From the NCBI GenBank assembly GCA_025359705.1, contig JANYFS010000212.1, positions 1 to 16,000 of the forward strand: a stretch of DNA of 16,000 nucleotides, written 5' to 3'. Origin of the DNA: Deinococcales bacterium (lineage in GTDB: Bacteria > Deinococcota > Deinococci > Deinococcales > Deinococcaceae). The position numbers and the translations under genes are program-made. Shown here piece by piece: positions 6,079 to 13,577 of the stretch; position 1 is the stretch's first letter; the number at the start of each line of letters is the position of its first letter. A model generated the notes under the pieces. The model had not been told where the DNA came from. It worked only from the letters and a program-made list of their open reading frames with translations, and made no database searches.

Positions 6079-6180
6079 GAAGATTGGAACGCTAGAGTCG
6101 CTCGTATTTGTCTGGCTGGCGGATTCCCTCTAGGGAACCGTGTAGCACGTTGCGCCCGTCTCGAGTTCCCACTTTTTTTT
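6071..6180 (+). promoter_or_regulatory. Possible attenuator with leader peptide between clpP and clpX
   Basis: Three mutually exclusive pairings are visible: CTAGAG (6092-6097) with CTCTAG (6128-6133); TTCCC (6124-6128) with GGGAA (6133-6137); and GGGAAC (6133-6138) with GTTCCC (6165-6170), the last followed by eight T (6173-6180) as in a terminator. A 20-codon reading frame starts with ATG at 6071, overlapping the clpP stop and directly preceded by AAGGAGG, and its TAG stop (6131-6133) lies in the middle of these segments. The layout is that of an attenuator, but the pairings are only 5-6 bp and the SD-to-ATG spacing is zero, so this is a candidate only. Confidence 0.4.
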
Positions 6181-6191
6181 CCCAACATATC

Positions 6192-7400
6192 ATGGCAGAC
6201 CGATGTAATTTTTGTGGACGGGCGTACCCGCAGATTGCCCACCTGATCGAAGCCCCTAACCGCCAAGTGGCGATTTGTAACGAATGTGTCGAACGGGCGC
6301 ACCAATTTGTACTCGAGCAAAACCGCAAAGGCAAAGCCGAACCCGAAAGCTTTAACCTGACCGAATTGCCCAGCGCCAAAGAGATCAAAGCCTATTTGGA
6401 CGAGTATGTGATTGGTCAAGACGAGGCCAAAAAAGCCCTGGCGGTGGCAGTGGTCAGCCACTATCAACGCTTATCCCACCCCGACGCGGTACTGGGCAAG
6501 TCTAATATTTTGCTGATTGGCCCCACCGGAACCGGTAAAACCTTGCTGGCCCAAAGCCTTGCCGAAATGCTCGAGGTTCCTTTTGCCATTGCCGATGCCA
6601 CTACCCTGACCGAAGCGGGTTATGTGGGCGACGATGTGGAAAACGTGATTGTGCGCTTGCTGCAATCCGCTAACTACGACCCGCAAGCTGCCGAGCGGGG
6701 CATCATCTACATCGATGAAATCGATAAGATCGCCCGCAAATCCGAATCCGCCTCGATCACTAGAGATGTATCAGGCGAAGGTGTACAGCAGGCCCTGCTT
6801 AAAATTATCGAGGGAACCATTTCCCAGGTTCCACCCCAAGGCGGGCGCAAGCACCCCAACCAAGAACTGGTGCAGATCAACACCAAAAACATTTTGTTTG
6901 TCTGCGGGGGAGCCTTCGACGGCCTTGAGGATGTGGCCCGTCAGCGCAGCGACAAACGCAGTTTGGGCTTTGGTCGGGAATATAAGGGTGAGGAAGTGGA
7001 AAAAATACGCTACCTGCCCGAAGATTTGGTCAAATTTGGTCTGATTCCCGAGTTCGTAGGGCGCTTGCCTTTAACTGTGCAGCTCGAGAACTTGGACGAA
7101 GTGGCCTTGATCCGCATTTTGACTGAACCCACCAATGCCATCATCACCCAGTACCAAACCCTGTTTGGCTTTTTGGGGGTGGATCTCGAGTTCAGCGAAG
7201 CCAGCCTCAAGGCGGTTGCCAAACGTGCGCTCGAGCGGAAAACGGGGGCGCGGGGCCTGCGGGCTGTCCTCGAGCGTTCGATGACCGATCTGATGTTCGA
7301 GTTACCCGATGACACCATCACGCATATTCGCATCGAACCCGAACATTTGGACGATTCGATCAGCGCACTTGAGTCTGCTCGACTCAAGAAGTCTGCTTAA
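6192..7400 (+). CDS. clpX: ATP-dependent Clp protease ATP-binding subunit ClpX
   Basis: A 402-residue AAA+ unfoldase that delivers substrates to ClpP. An N-terminal zinc-binding domain has Cys5, Cys8, Cys29 and Cys32. Walker A is GPTGTGKT (110-117), pore loop 1 is GYVG (143-146), and Walker B is IIYIDEID (171-178). The ClpP-docking loop, usually IGF, reads LGF in RSLGFGRE. KFGLIPEFVGRLP and the sensor 2 segment GARGLRAVLE follow. The ATG at 6192 places the first Cys pair as expected; an upstream in-frame ATG at 6108 is rejected because the added residues are unlike ClpX and cross the hairpin region. No Shine-Dalgarno and no leaderless-type -10 precede this ATG, so how it is translated is unclear. 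It lies 113 bases after clpP. Confidence 0.96.
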   Translation: MADRCNFCGRAYPQIAHLIEAPNRQVAICNECVERAHQFVLEQNRKGKAEPESFNLTELPSAKEIKAYLDEYVIGQDEAKKALAVAVVSHYQRLSHPDAVLGKSNILLIGPTGTGKTLLAQSLAEMLEVPFAIADATTLTEAGYVGDDVENVIVRLLQSANYDPQAAERGIIYIDEIDKIARKSESASITRDVSGEGVQQALLKIIEGTISQVPPQGGRKHPNQELVQINTKNILFVCGGAFDGLEDVARQRSDKRSLGFGREYKGEEVEKIRYLPEDLVKFGLIPEFVGRLPLTVQLENLDEVALIRILTEPTNAIITQYQTLFGFLGVDLEFSEASLKAVAKRALERKTGARGLRAVLERSMTDLMFELPDDTITHIRIEPEHLDDSISALESARLKKSA

Positions 7401-7415
7401 TAGAGAACAAGATTA

Positions 7416-7464
7416 CAGCGCAGGGCGTTATCAAGGGTTAAAGTCTTGATAGCGCTCTGTGCTG
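7416..7464. other. Long near-perfect hairpin downstream of clpX
   Basis: A 20-base arm at 7416-7435 (starts CAGCGCAGGG, ends TTATCAAG) pairs without gaps with 7445-7464 (starts CTTGATAG, ends TGTGCTG), using a few G-T pairs, around a 9-base loop. One more A-T pair extends it. It begins 15 bases past the clpX stop, but no T run follows on either strand. It may be a U-less terminator, an RNA-stabilising or RNase III site, or a small inverted-repeat element. Confidence 0.75.
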
Positions 7465-7877
7465 TCGTATGTGTTTCCGCATTTGGACAAGCGTGTTCTG
7501 GACAAATGGGTACGGCTCGAGCGTTGCTTAGTTCAAGAACCCTTGAGTTCAAGAATCATCAACTGCTCGAGGGCAGATTTCACCGCAGGTAGATTTCGGT
7601 AGATTTCACTAGTGGATTTGGCTTAAGACAAGAATCAGATAAACGCTCTAAAATAAAGAGAGGATGCTGTTTCTCTCAGACCACCCGCAACACCACGCGC
7701 GATTTCTAAAGTGAAAATCAAGATTAGTCAGGTTCAAGTACGTTTAATCTGGGTTTTCTTGAGTTTAAATACCTTTGTAGTCCGCAACGCGGGTTAGAAT
7801 AAGGTTCAAACGCAGAAGAGACATTGAGGTAGAGCAAGACCGCAGTAATCGGCTGCCCTCGAGTGTCAAAGTGCAAA
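7465..7877. other. Gene-free stretch upstream of lon, with short repeats and possible promoters
   Basis: No coding region is supported. GTTCAAGAA occurs at 7531-7539 and 7547-7555, with GGTTCAAG at 7731 and GGTTCAAA at 7803. AGATTTC occurs at 7575, 7591 and 7601, the last two as a tandem GGTAGATTTC. AGATTA/TAATCT form an inverted repeat (7721-7750). A weak promoter AAGACA, 18 bases, TAAAAT is at 7625-7654, and a further -10-like TAGAAT is at 7795-7800. The lon leader could therefore be long. No CIRCE (HrcA) site is seen. Confidence 0.45.
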
Positions 7878-7889
7878 AGGAGAACGGTT

Positions 7890-10340
7890 ATGTATTGGGA
7901 ACTTCCCGTTGTCGCCCTGCGAAACACCGTAGTTCTCCCCGGCACCAGCGCCACCATTGACGTAGGACGGGCCAAGAGCAAACGGGCCATCGAGGAGGCA
8001 CAAGCCTCCGACCGCCGCGTCTTGCTGCTGACTCAAAAAGATCAGCGCACCGACGACCCCCAAGGTCATGAGATGTTTGAAATTGGTACCTTGGGCATTA
8101 TTAAACAAGTGGTTCGCTTGCCCGACTCGACCCTGAGCATGTTGGTCGAAGCCCAGTCTCGAGTCAAGATTACCGGTTTTCTGGCTGCCAGCTATATGCG
8201 TGCAGGTGTGGAAACTTTGGATACTCCGCAAGGGGATGTGGCGGTTGTCACGGCACTCTCGAGCGAAATCCGCACCGCATTTGAAGAATATGTCAAGCAA
8301 AACAAAAATCTGCGAATGGATAACTACCAGCTCGAGAATGTTCGCAGTCTGCAAGATTTGGGCTTGTTGGCGGATCAGGTCAGCCACTATGCCCTGTGGA
8401 CGGTGGAAGAAAAGCAGCATATCTTGGAAATCACCACGGTATCGGCCCGCCTCGAGCAAGTTTTGAAATTGCTGTCCCGTGACCTCGAGCGCTTCAATTT
8501 GGATAAACAGATTGCGGGCCGAGTCAAAGAGCAGATGGATCAAAACCAGCGCGAATACTATTTGCGCGAGCAGATGAAGGCCATCGGCAAAGAGCTGGGT
8601 GGCGGCGAAGATACCGTTGCTGAAGCCGACGAATTGCGCCAAAAAATCGAAGCCGCCAACATGCCCGAAAAGGTCAAAGAAAAGGCCATGAAAGAACTGG
8701 CCCGCCTCGAGCGCACCCCTGGGGGCAGCCCCGAGGGAACCGTGGTGCGCAACTATTTGGATTGGTTGACCGATGTGCCTTGGGTCAAGCACGATGAAGA
8801 AATCTTGGACATCAACCGCACTCGGGAGATCCTCGACGAAGATCACTACGGCCTGGACGATGTGAAAGACCGCATCCTCGAGTTCTTGGCAGTGCGCCAG
8901 TTGACCAAAGATATTCGGGAGCGCTTTGAAGCGGCCCAAAAAGCAAAAGATGCCAAAGACCGCTCCGACGATGGGGACGTTCGCGCCCCGATCCTCTGTT
9001 TGGTCGGTCCTCCTGGGGTGGGTAAAACCAGCTTGGGCAAAAGTGTGGCTCGCGCCCTGAACCGCAAATTTGTCCGCATGGCCTTGGGGGGAATGCGCGA
9101 CGAAGCCGAAATTCGCGGACACCGCCGCACCTACATTGGCAGTATGCCTGGGCGCATCATCCAAGCCATGAAAACCGCTGGCGTGGTTAACCCGATCATC
9201 TTGTTAGACGAGATCGATAAAATGTCCAGCGACTGGCGCGGCGACCCCAGCTCCGCCATGCTCGAGGTGTTAGATCCCGAGCAAAACCACACCTTCCAAG
9301 ATCATTACCTCGAGGTGCAGTACGATCTGTCGCAAGTGATGTTCATCACCACTGCCAACAGCCTCTCCACCATTCCTCGCCCTTTGCTCGACCGCATGGA
9401 AGTGATCCAGATTCCTGGCTATATGCAAAGCGAAAAGCTGCAAATTGCCAAGAAATACCGCCTGCCCCGCCAGTTGCGGGCGCATGGTCTGGAAAACCAC
9501 CTCGAGGTCACAGATAAGGCGCTGGGCCGCATCGCAGAGGAATACACCCGCGAAGCGGGGGTTCGCAACTTGGATCGCCAGATCTCCAAACTGACCCGCA
9601 AAGCCGCGCGGGAACTGCTCGAGCATCCCTGGGAAGGCATCAAAGTGGTGGACGATGTGCAAATTCCCGATTACTTGGGTATTGCCAAATTCCGCCACGA
9701 GAACGCCGAAAAAGCGCCACAAATTGGGGTTTCTCAAGGTTTGTTCTATACCCCGATGGGCGGTGGCATTTTGCTGATCGAATCACTCGCAGTGCCTGGC
9801 ACGGGTAAAATCAGCATCACGGGGCAACTTGGCGATGTGATGAAAGAATCGGCCCAAGCAGCCGTGGCCTATTTGCGAGCCAACGCTAGCAAATACGGTG
9901 CGGACGCGGATTTCTACAAGAAAACCGACTTACACATCCATTTCCCCGATGGAGCCACCCCCAAAGATGGCCCCAGTGCAGGGATTGCCATTGCCACCAG
10001 CGTGATCTCTGCCATCACCAAGCGTTCGGTACGTTCAGATGTTGCCATGACCGGTGAGATCACTTTGCGTGGACGAGTCTTGATCATTGGTGGAGTCAAA
10101 GAAAAACTGATGGGCGCGTACCAAGCGGGCATCAAAACTGTGATCATTCCCAAAGATGATGAGCCTTACCTCTCCGAAGTCCCCGAGTCGATTCGCAGTC
10201 TGCTCGAGATTATTACGGTAGAAAAAATGGAAGAAGTCCTCGAGCATGTGCTTTTACCCCTCGAGGTGGAAGCCGAGATTGTTGCTCCTGTGATTCCTCC
10301 ACAAGTTGCCAAGCCCGATCAGCCCAGTGCGGGTGCATAA
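7890..10340 (+). CDS. lon: ATP-dependent Lon protease
   Basis: An 816-residue cytosolic AAA+ serine-lysine protease that degrades misfolded and regulatory proteins. The order is an N-terminal substrate-binding domain (1 to about 200, opening ELPVVALRNTVVLPG), a coiled linker, an AAA+ module with Walker A GPPGVGKT (373-380) and Walker B IILLDEID, and a C-terminal protease domain with catalytic Ser696 in PKDGPSAG and Lys739 in GGVKEKLMG; the 43-residue spacing equals that in E. coli Lon. The length is normal, with a short Pro/Val-rich tail. The ATG at 7890 is chosen because AGGAG lies seven bases before it; the in-frame ATG at 7863 lacks this and adds nine unrelated residues. It is preceded by nearly 490 gene-free bases and so probably has its own promoter, and it ends at its own terminator. 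Confidence 0.97.
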   Translation: MYWELPVVALRNTVVLPGTSATIDVGRAKSKRAIEEAQASDRRVLLLTQKDQRTDDPQGHEMFEIGTLGIIKQVVRLPDSTLSMLVEAQSRVKITGFLAASYMRAGVETLDTPQGDVAVVTALSSEIRTAFEEYVKQNKNLRMDNYQLENVRSLQDLGLLADQVSHYALWTVEEKQHILEITTVSARLEQVLKLLSRDLERFNLDKQIAGRVKEQMDQNQREYYLREQMKAIGKELGGGEDTVAEADELRQKIEAANMPEKVKEKAMKELARLERTPGGSPEGTVVRNYLDWLTDVPWVKHDEEILDINRTREILDEDHYGLDDVKDRILEFLAVRQLTKDIRERFEAAQKAKDAKDRSDDGDVRAPILCLVGPPGVGKTSLGKSVARALNRKFVRMALGGMRDEAEIRGHRRTYIGSMPGRIIQAMKTAGVVNPIILLDEIDKMSSDWRGDPSSAMLEVLDPEQNHTFQDHYLEVQYDLSQVMFITTANSLSTIPRPLLDRMEVIQIPGYMQSEKLQIAKKYRLPRQLRAHGLENHLEVTDKALGRIAEEYTREAGVRNLDRQISKLTRKAARELLEHPWEGIKVVDDVQIPDYLGIAKFRHENAEKAPQIGVSQGLFYTPMGGGILLIESLAVPGTGKISITGQLGDVMKESAQAAVAYLRANASKYGADADFYKKTDLHIHFPDGATPKDGPSAGIAIATSVISAITKRSVRSDVAMTGEITLRGRVLIIGGVKEKLMGAYQAGIKTVIIPKDDEPYLSEVPESIRSLLEIITVEKMEEVLEHVLLPLEVEAEIVAPVIPPQVAKPDQPSAGA

Positions 10341-10363
10341 CATGTGTTCTGAGTTTTGAATTT

Positions 10364-10387
10364 CCCCCCGATGTGGGGGGTTTTTTT
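10364..10387 (+). terminator. Rho-independent terminator of lon
   Basis: Six C (10364-10369) pair with six G (10375-10380) around GATGT, followed by seven T (10381-10387). It lies 24 bases past the lon stop. Confidence 0.93.
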
Positions 10388-10435
10388 GTTTGGTGGTTTG
10401 TTTTTCGTTTTTCGTTTTCCGTTAGGGATTTGGTG

Positions 10436-10476
10436 GCTCGAGGGGAGTTTTCGACTGATGTTTTGCCCCCTCGAGC
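10436..10476. repeat. CTCGAG-based inverted repeat between lon and mscS
   Basis: GCTCGAGGGG (10436-10445) is the exact reverse complement of CCCCTCGAGC (10467-10476), with a 21-base loop. It sits in the convergent gap just past the mscS stop. No T run follows on the minus strand, so it is not a canonical terminator for mscS, although nothing better is visible. Confidence 0.6.
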
Positions 10477-10496
10477 GCACTATCTTTTTCTCGTCC

Positions 10497-11570
10497 TCAA
10501 TCCTCCTGTTGAGCCAAAGTCGCAATCCCCGCCCCCTCGAGGGCTTTTTTGATGCGGTAGTTGAATTCGCGGCCTAACTTCCACTGTTCTTTGGGCTGTA
10601 CTTTGAATAGCACCCGCAATTGCATTCCTGTCAAATCCAAAAGCGTCACCCCCTCGAGCCGTGGTTCCTCGAGGAAAATGGGGTTCCATTGCGGGTCGTT
10701 GTATAGATCTTGGGCTACCTGTCGTACTACTCCTAGCGCCTGATCCACATCGCTGTGGTAATCCACCATCACATTGCCCACCCAGCGCGACCAGTCTTTG
10801 CTCGAGACACTGACCGAGGTGATTTGCCCGTTGGGAACGATATGCACCACCCCGTCTAGCGCTCGAATTTGCGTGACCCGCAAGGTCAAGCGCTCTACCC
10901 CGCCCGACAAGGCCGCATTCCCATTGATGGTGATGATGTCACCCACCCCGTATTGATCCTCGAGCAGTACAAAAAACCCTGAAAGCACATCACGGATCAG
11001 GCTTTGCGCCCCAAAGGAGACCGCCACCCCCAAAATCGAAACCCCTGCCAAAAGTGCGGCAGTATTGAGGCCCAGACTTTGCAACACCTCGAGGGCGGCA
11101 ATCACCACGATCACCCCGCGCAAGGTCGAACCCAAAATACTTTTGAGGGTGGTGGCTCGCACACTGCGGCGGTTGAAATCTTCGCTGGGAACGATGCGGG
11201 CAATCAGTTTTTCCGAACCCCACCACGCGACATAGGCCAAAATCACCACACCCAAAATTCGCCCAATCGAGGCTCCAAACCAGGTGGTGATGGTTTCACC
11301 TTGGCTATAGAGTGGCTCGAGGCTGGAAAGTCCTGTGCTGTGGATCAAGACACTGCAACCCAAATACAGCATCAAAAAATGCCAGACCCAGCGCAGGCTC
11401 GAGAGGATTTTGGCGGGAAAGCCCAACATTCCCAACCAGCTCAACAGCAATTTGCCCAAGCGCCAGATTCCCAAGCTCAGCGCCCAGATCAACAGCAGAC
11501 TCAACCAGGCTTGGGGTTTGACCCACTCGCGTTGGAGTTGCTCGAGAACATCGTTGATTTGGGTATTCAT
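10497..11570 (-). CDS. MscS-family mechanosensitive ion channel
   Basis: A 357-residue inner-membrane protein that should release solutes under hypo-osmotic stress. About five membrane segments are visible (roughly 20-48, 58-80, 97-117, 148-167 and the pore helix from 170). The pore and following motif LLAGVSILGVAVSFGAQSLI, then RDVLSGFFVLLEDQYGVGD (192-210), is characteristic of the MscS family. The soluble beta domain (GGVERLTLRVTQIRALDG, VHIVPNGQI) and the alpha/beta cytoplasmic domain follow. It is close to the simple channels in size, with extra N-terminal helices compared with E. coli MscS (286 aa). The ATG overlaps the plsX stop by four bases (ATGA), so translation is probably coupled to plsX. 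No separate Shine-Dalgarno is seen. Confidence 0.9.
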   Translation of the reverse strand: MNTQINDVLEQLQREWVKPQAWLSLLLIWALSLGIWRLGKLLLSWLGMLGFPAKILSSLRWVWHFLMLYLGCSVLIHSTGLSSLEPLYSQGETITTWFGASIGRILGVVILAYVAWWGSEKLIARIVPSEDFNRRSVRATTLKSILGSTLRGVIVVIAALEVLQSLGLNTAALLAGVSILGVAVSFGAQSLIRDVLSGFFVLLEDQYGVGDIITINGNAALSGGVERLTLRVTQIRALDGVVHIVPNGQITSVSVSSKDWSRWVGNVMVDYHSDVDQALGVVRQVAQDLYNDPQWNPIFLEEPRLEGVTLLDLTGMQLRVLFKVQPKEQWKLGREFNYRIKKALEGAGIATLAQQED

Positions 11571-12637
11571 GCGGGTTGAATAGGTTGGTTGAGTGCCTGC
11601 TGCAAGCGCTCGAGGGTGTTGGCCTCCACCACACTTTGGGCATACAGCAACCCAGACATCACCGCTTTGGCATCGGCCCCACCGTGTCCAATAAACGACA
11701 AACCCTTCACCCCAATCAGCAGCGCCGAACCGTATTCGCTGGGATCGACTCGAGTCAGGATCTTTTTCAAAGCACCCCGCACCAACAATCCCCCAATTTT
11801 GCTTTGCAGATCGCTCGAGAGGGCTTCTTTAATCCAACCAAACAGCAGTTTGGCTTCGCCCTCGATGGACTTGAGCAAAACATTGCCCGTAAAGCCGTCA
11901 GTCACAATAATATCGGTGGTTCCTCGAAATAGGTCGTAACCTTCCACATTTCCATAAAAATTCAGATTTTCGGCGGCCCGCAGCAAAGCGTGGGCCTCGA
12001 TCACCAAAGCGCTGCCCTTGCTGTCCTCTTCACCTATCGACATCAAGCCTACGCTGGGCCGCTCGAGACCCTGCACACTCTCGAGGTAGCGGCTGGCGAG
12101 GATGGCCCATTGCAGATAATACTGCGGCTTGACATCGGCGTTGGCTCCCACATCCAGCAGCAGGCACATCCCTTTTTGATTGGGAATGCGGTTGAGGTAC
12201 GCGGGGCGGTCTACCCCAGGCAGGCGGCCCAAAGTCAGCAGCGCACTCGCCATCATCGCGCCGCTATGCCCCATCGAAACCACTGCCGAAGCCCGCCCCT
12301 CCTTGACCAAACGGGTGGCAACCTGAATGCTCGAGTGGGGCCGTTTTCGCACATCCGCCGCGTGATCATCCATGCCAATTACATCAAAGCTGGGTTCGAT
12401 CTGCCATGTATGGGGTTCCTCGCCGCGTTTGCTCAGCTCGTAATGCAAGCGGGCCAAGTCGCCCACCAAAATCAGCTCGAGTCCTTTTTTGCGGGCCGCA
12501 ATCGCCCCTTCGAGGGGTACCTCTGGTGCGTGATCCCCGCCCATCACATCGAGGGCAATGGGCAGTTTGGACAACGGCGATAAAGGTTTTTGCATATCAG
12601 AGGCTGGAGTCAGGTTTGGAGTTATCTGGGGATTCAT
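11567..12637 (-). CDS. plsX: Phosphate acyltransferase PlsX
   Basis: A peripheral membrane enzyme that converts acyl-ACP and phosphate to acyl-phosphate, the acyl donor for PlsY in phosphatidic acid synthesis. Family marks are IALDVMGGDHAPEVPLEGA near the N-terminus, SMGHSGAMMASALLTLGRLPG, LLLDVGANADVKP, IVTDGFTGNVLLKSIEG, and YGSALLIGVKGLSFIGHGGAD near the C-terminus. From the ATG at 12637 it has 356 residues, with about 26 before the conserved start. An internal ATG at 12595 would give 342 residues, nearer the usual length; neither has a good ribosome binding site, so the start is uncertain. A -10-like TAAAAT lies at 12648-12653. Many bacteria have plsX beside fab genes or rpmF; here it follows hbd by 88 bases and overlaps the channel gene. 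Confidence 0.95.
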   Translation of the reverse strand: MNPQITPNLTPASDMQKPLSPLSKLPIALDVMGGDHAPEVPLEGAIAARKKGLELILVGDLARLHYELSKRGEEPHTWQIEPSFDVIGMDDHAADVRKRPHSSIQVATRLVKEGRASAVVSMGHSGAMMASALLTLGRLPGVDRPAYLNRIPNQKGMCLLLDVGANADVKPQYYLQWAILASRYLESVQGLERPSVGLMSIGEEDSKGSALVIEAHALLRAAENLNFYGNVEGYDLFRGTTDIIVTDGFTGNVLLKSIEGEAKLLFGWIKEALSSDLQSKIGGLLVRGALKKILTRVDPSEYGSALLIGVKGLSFIGHGGADAKAVMSGLLYAQSVVEANTLERLQQALNQPIQPA

Positions 12638-12709
12638 AGCTCATTTGATTTTAGACTTCTTTTGCAAGATTGGCGTGGTATTGCGCTCGAGCCAATCAGG
12701 GATTACTCA

Positions 12710-12737
12710 AAATATTCATAAATATTTATGAATATTT
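12710..12737. repeat. Perfect 28-bp AT-rich palindrome at the hbd stop codon
   Basis: The sequence from 12710 to 12737 equals its own reverse complement without a spacer; its left half is AAATATTCATAAAT. It contains the hbd stop codon and the last codons (Lys, Tyr, Ser). Made almost only of A and T, it would be a weak RNA hairpin, and could instead be a protein-binding site or a cruciform-prone element. Confidence 0.85.
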
Positions 12738-13577
12738 ATAAAATCCCTCACCACTTTTACGCCCCAGCAATCCCGCCTGCACCATTTTTTTCAAGAGCGG
12801 CGAAGCCTGATATTTGCTGCCCAAACCCTCGCGCAGCACTTCCATAATCGCCAAACAGGTGTCCAGTCCAATAAAATCCGCCAAAGCCAGCGGCCCCATC
12901 GGGTGATTCATCCCCAGTTTCATAATCCCGTCGATGGCCTCGGGGGTCGCAATGCCCTCCATCACGCACTGGATAGCTTCGTTGATCATGGGCATTAAAA
13001 TGCGGTTGGAAATAAAACCGGGCGAATCGTTACACTCGAGGGCGGTTTTACCCATCAGTTCGGCAATTTCAATCACTCGGCTCGAGGTGGCATCGGAGGT
13101 TTGGTAGCCCCTAATCACTTCTACTAGGGTCATGATCGGTACCGGATTCATAAAGTGCATCCCAATAAAGCGGTCTGGGCGCTGAGACGCGGTAGCCAGT
13201 TTGGTAATTGGAATGCTCGAGGTGTTGGAAGCCAAAATCCCCGAAGGTTTGACGATCTTACCTAGCTCTGCAAATAGCTCGAGCTTGATTTTTTCGTCTT
13301 CCAGAATGGCTTCAATCACCAAATCACAATCGGCAAATTGCTCGAGGGTGGGGGAAAATTCGATGCGCTCGAGGACTGTTTGAGGGGATTCGTAGATTTT
13401 GCCTTTTTCGTAAAGTTTGTCCAGGCTTTTATGCATGGTGCTTCGTGACCGCTCGAGGCTGGCAGCTACCGCGTCTTGGATCACCACCGAAAAGCCCGTT
13501 TGAGCCGCAACTTGCGCGATGCCACTGCCCATTTGACCCGCACCCACCACACCGATTTTGAACACCATTTTTGACAT
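12726..13577 (-). CDS. hbd: 3-hydroxybutyryl-CoA (3-hydroxyacyl-CoA) dehydrogenase
   Basis: Starting at MSKMVFKIGVVGAGQMGSG this is a 283-residue protein, exactly the usual size of free-standing Hbd/PaaH enzymes, which interconvert 3-hydroxyacyl-CoA and 3-oxoacyl-CoA with NAD(P). The dinucleotide loop is GAGQMG (12-17). The catalytic pair is His141 (GMHFMNPVPIM) and Glu153 (LVEVI), followed by NDSPGFISNRI and the C-terminal HPMGPLALADFIGLD. An extended -10 promoter (TGTTATACT) ends seven bases before this ATG, supporting a separate leaderless transcript. The same frame is also open upstream into an N-acetyltransferase with no stop between, so a fused form may exist. The pathway (polyhydroxybutyrate, fatty acid or phenylacetate metabolism) cannot be told from the context. 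Confidence 0.88.
   Translation of the reverse strand: MSKMVFKIGVVGAGQMGSGIAQVAAQTGFSVVIQDAVAASLERSRSTMHKSLDKLYEKGKIYESPQTVLERIEFSPTLEQFADCDLVIEAILEDEKIKLELFAELGKIVKPSGILASNTSSIPITKLATASQRPDRFIGMHFMNPVPIMTLVEVIRGYQTSDATSSRVIEIAELMGKTALECNDSPGFISNRILMPMINEAIQCVMEGIATPEAIDGIMKLGMNHPMGPLALADFIGLDTCLAIMEVLREGLGSKYQASPLLKKMVQAGLLGRKSGEGFYKYS

Noticed and set aside
6108..6191. N-terminal extension of ClpX from the ATG at 6108
   Set aside because: The added residues come from the hairpin region and precede the normal zinc-finger start.
7866..9164. A 432-codon minus-strand open frame opposite lon
   Set aside because: A shadow of lon codon bias; the product matches no family I recognise and lies wholly antisense to a certain gene.
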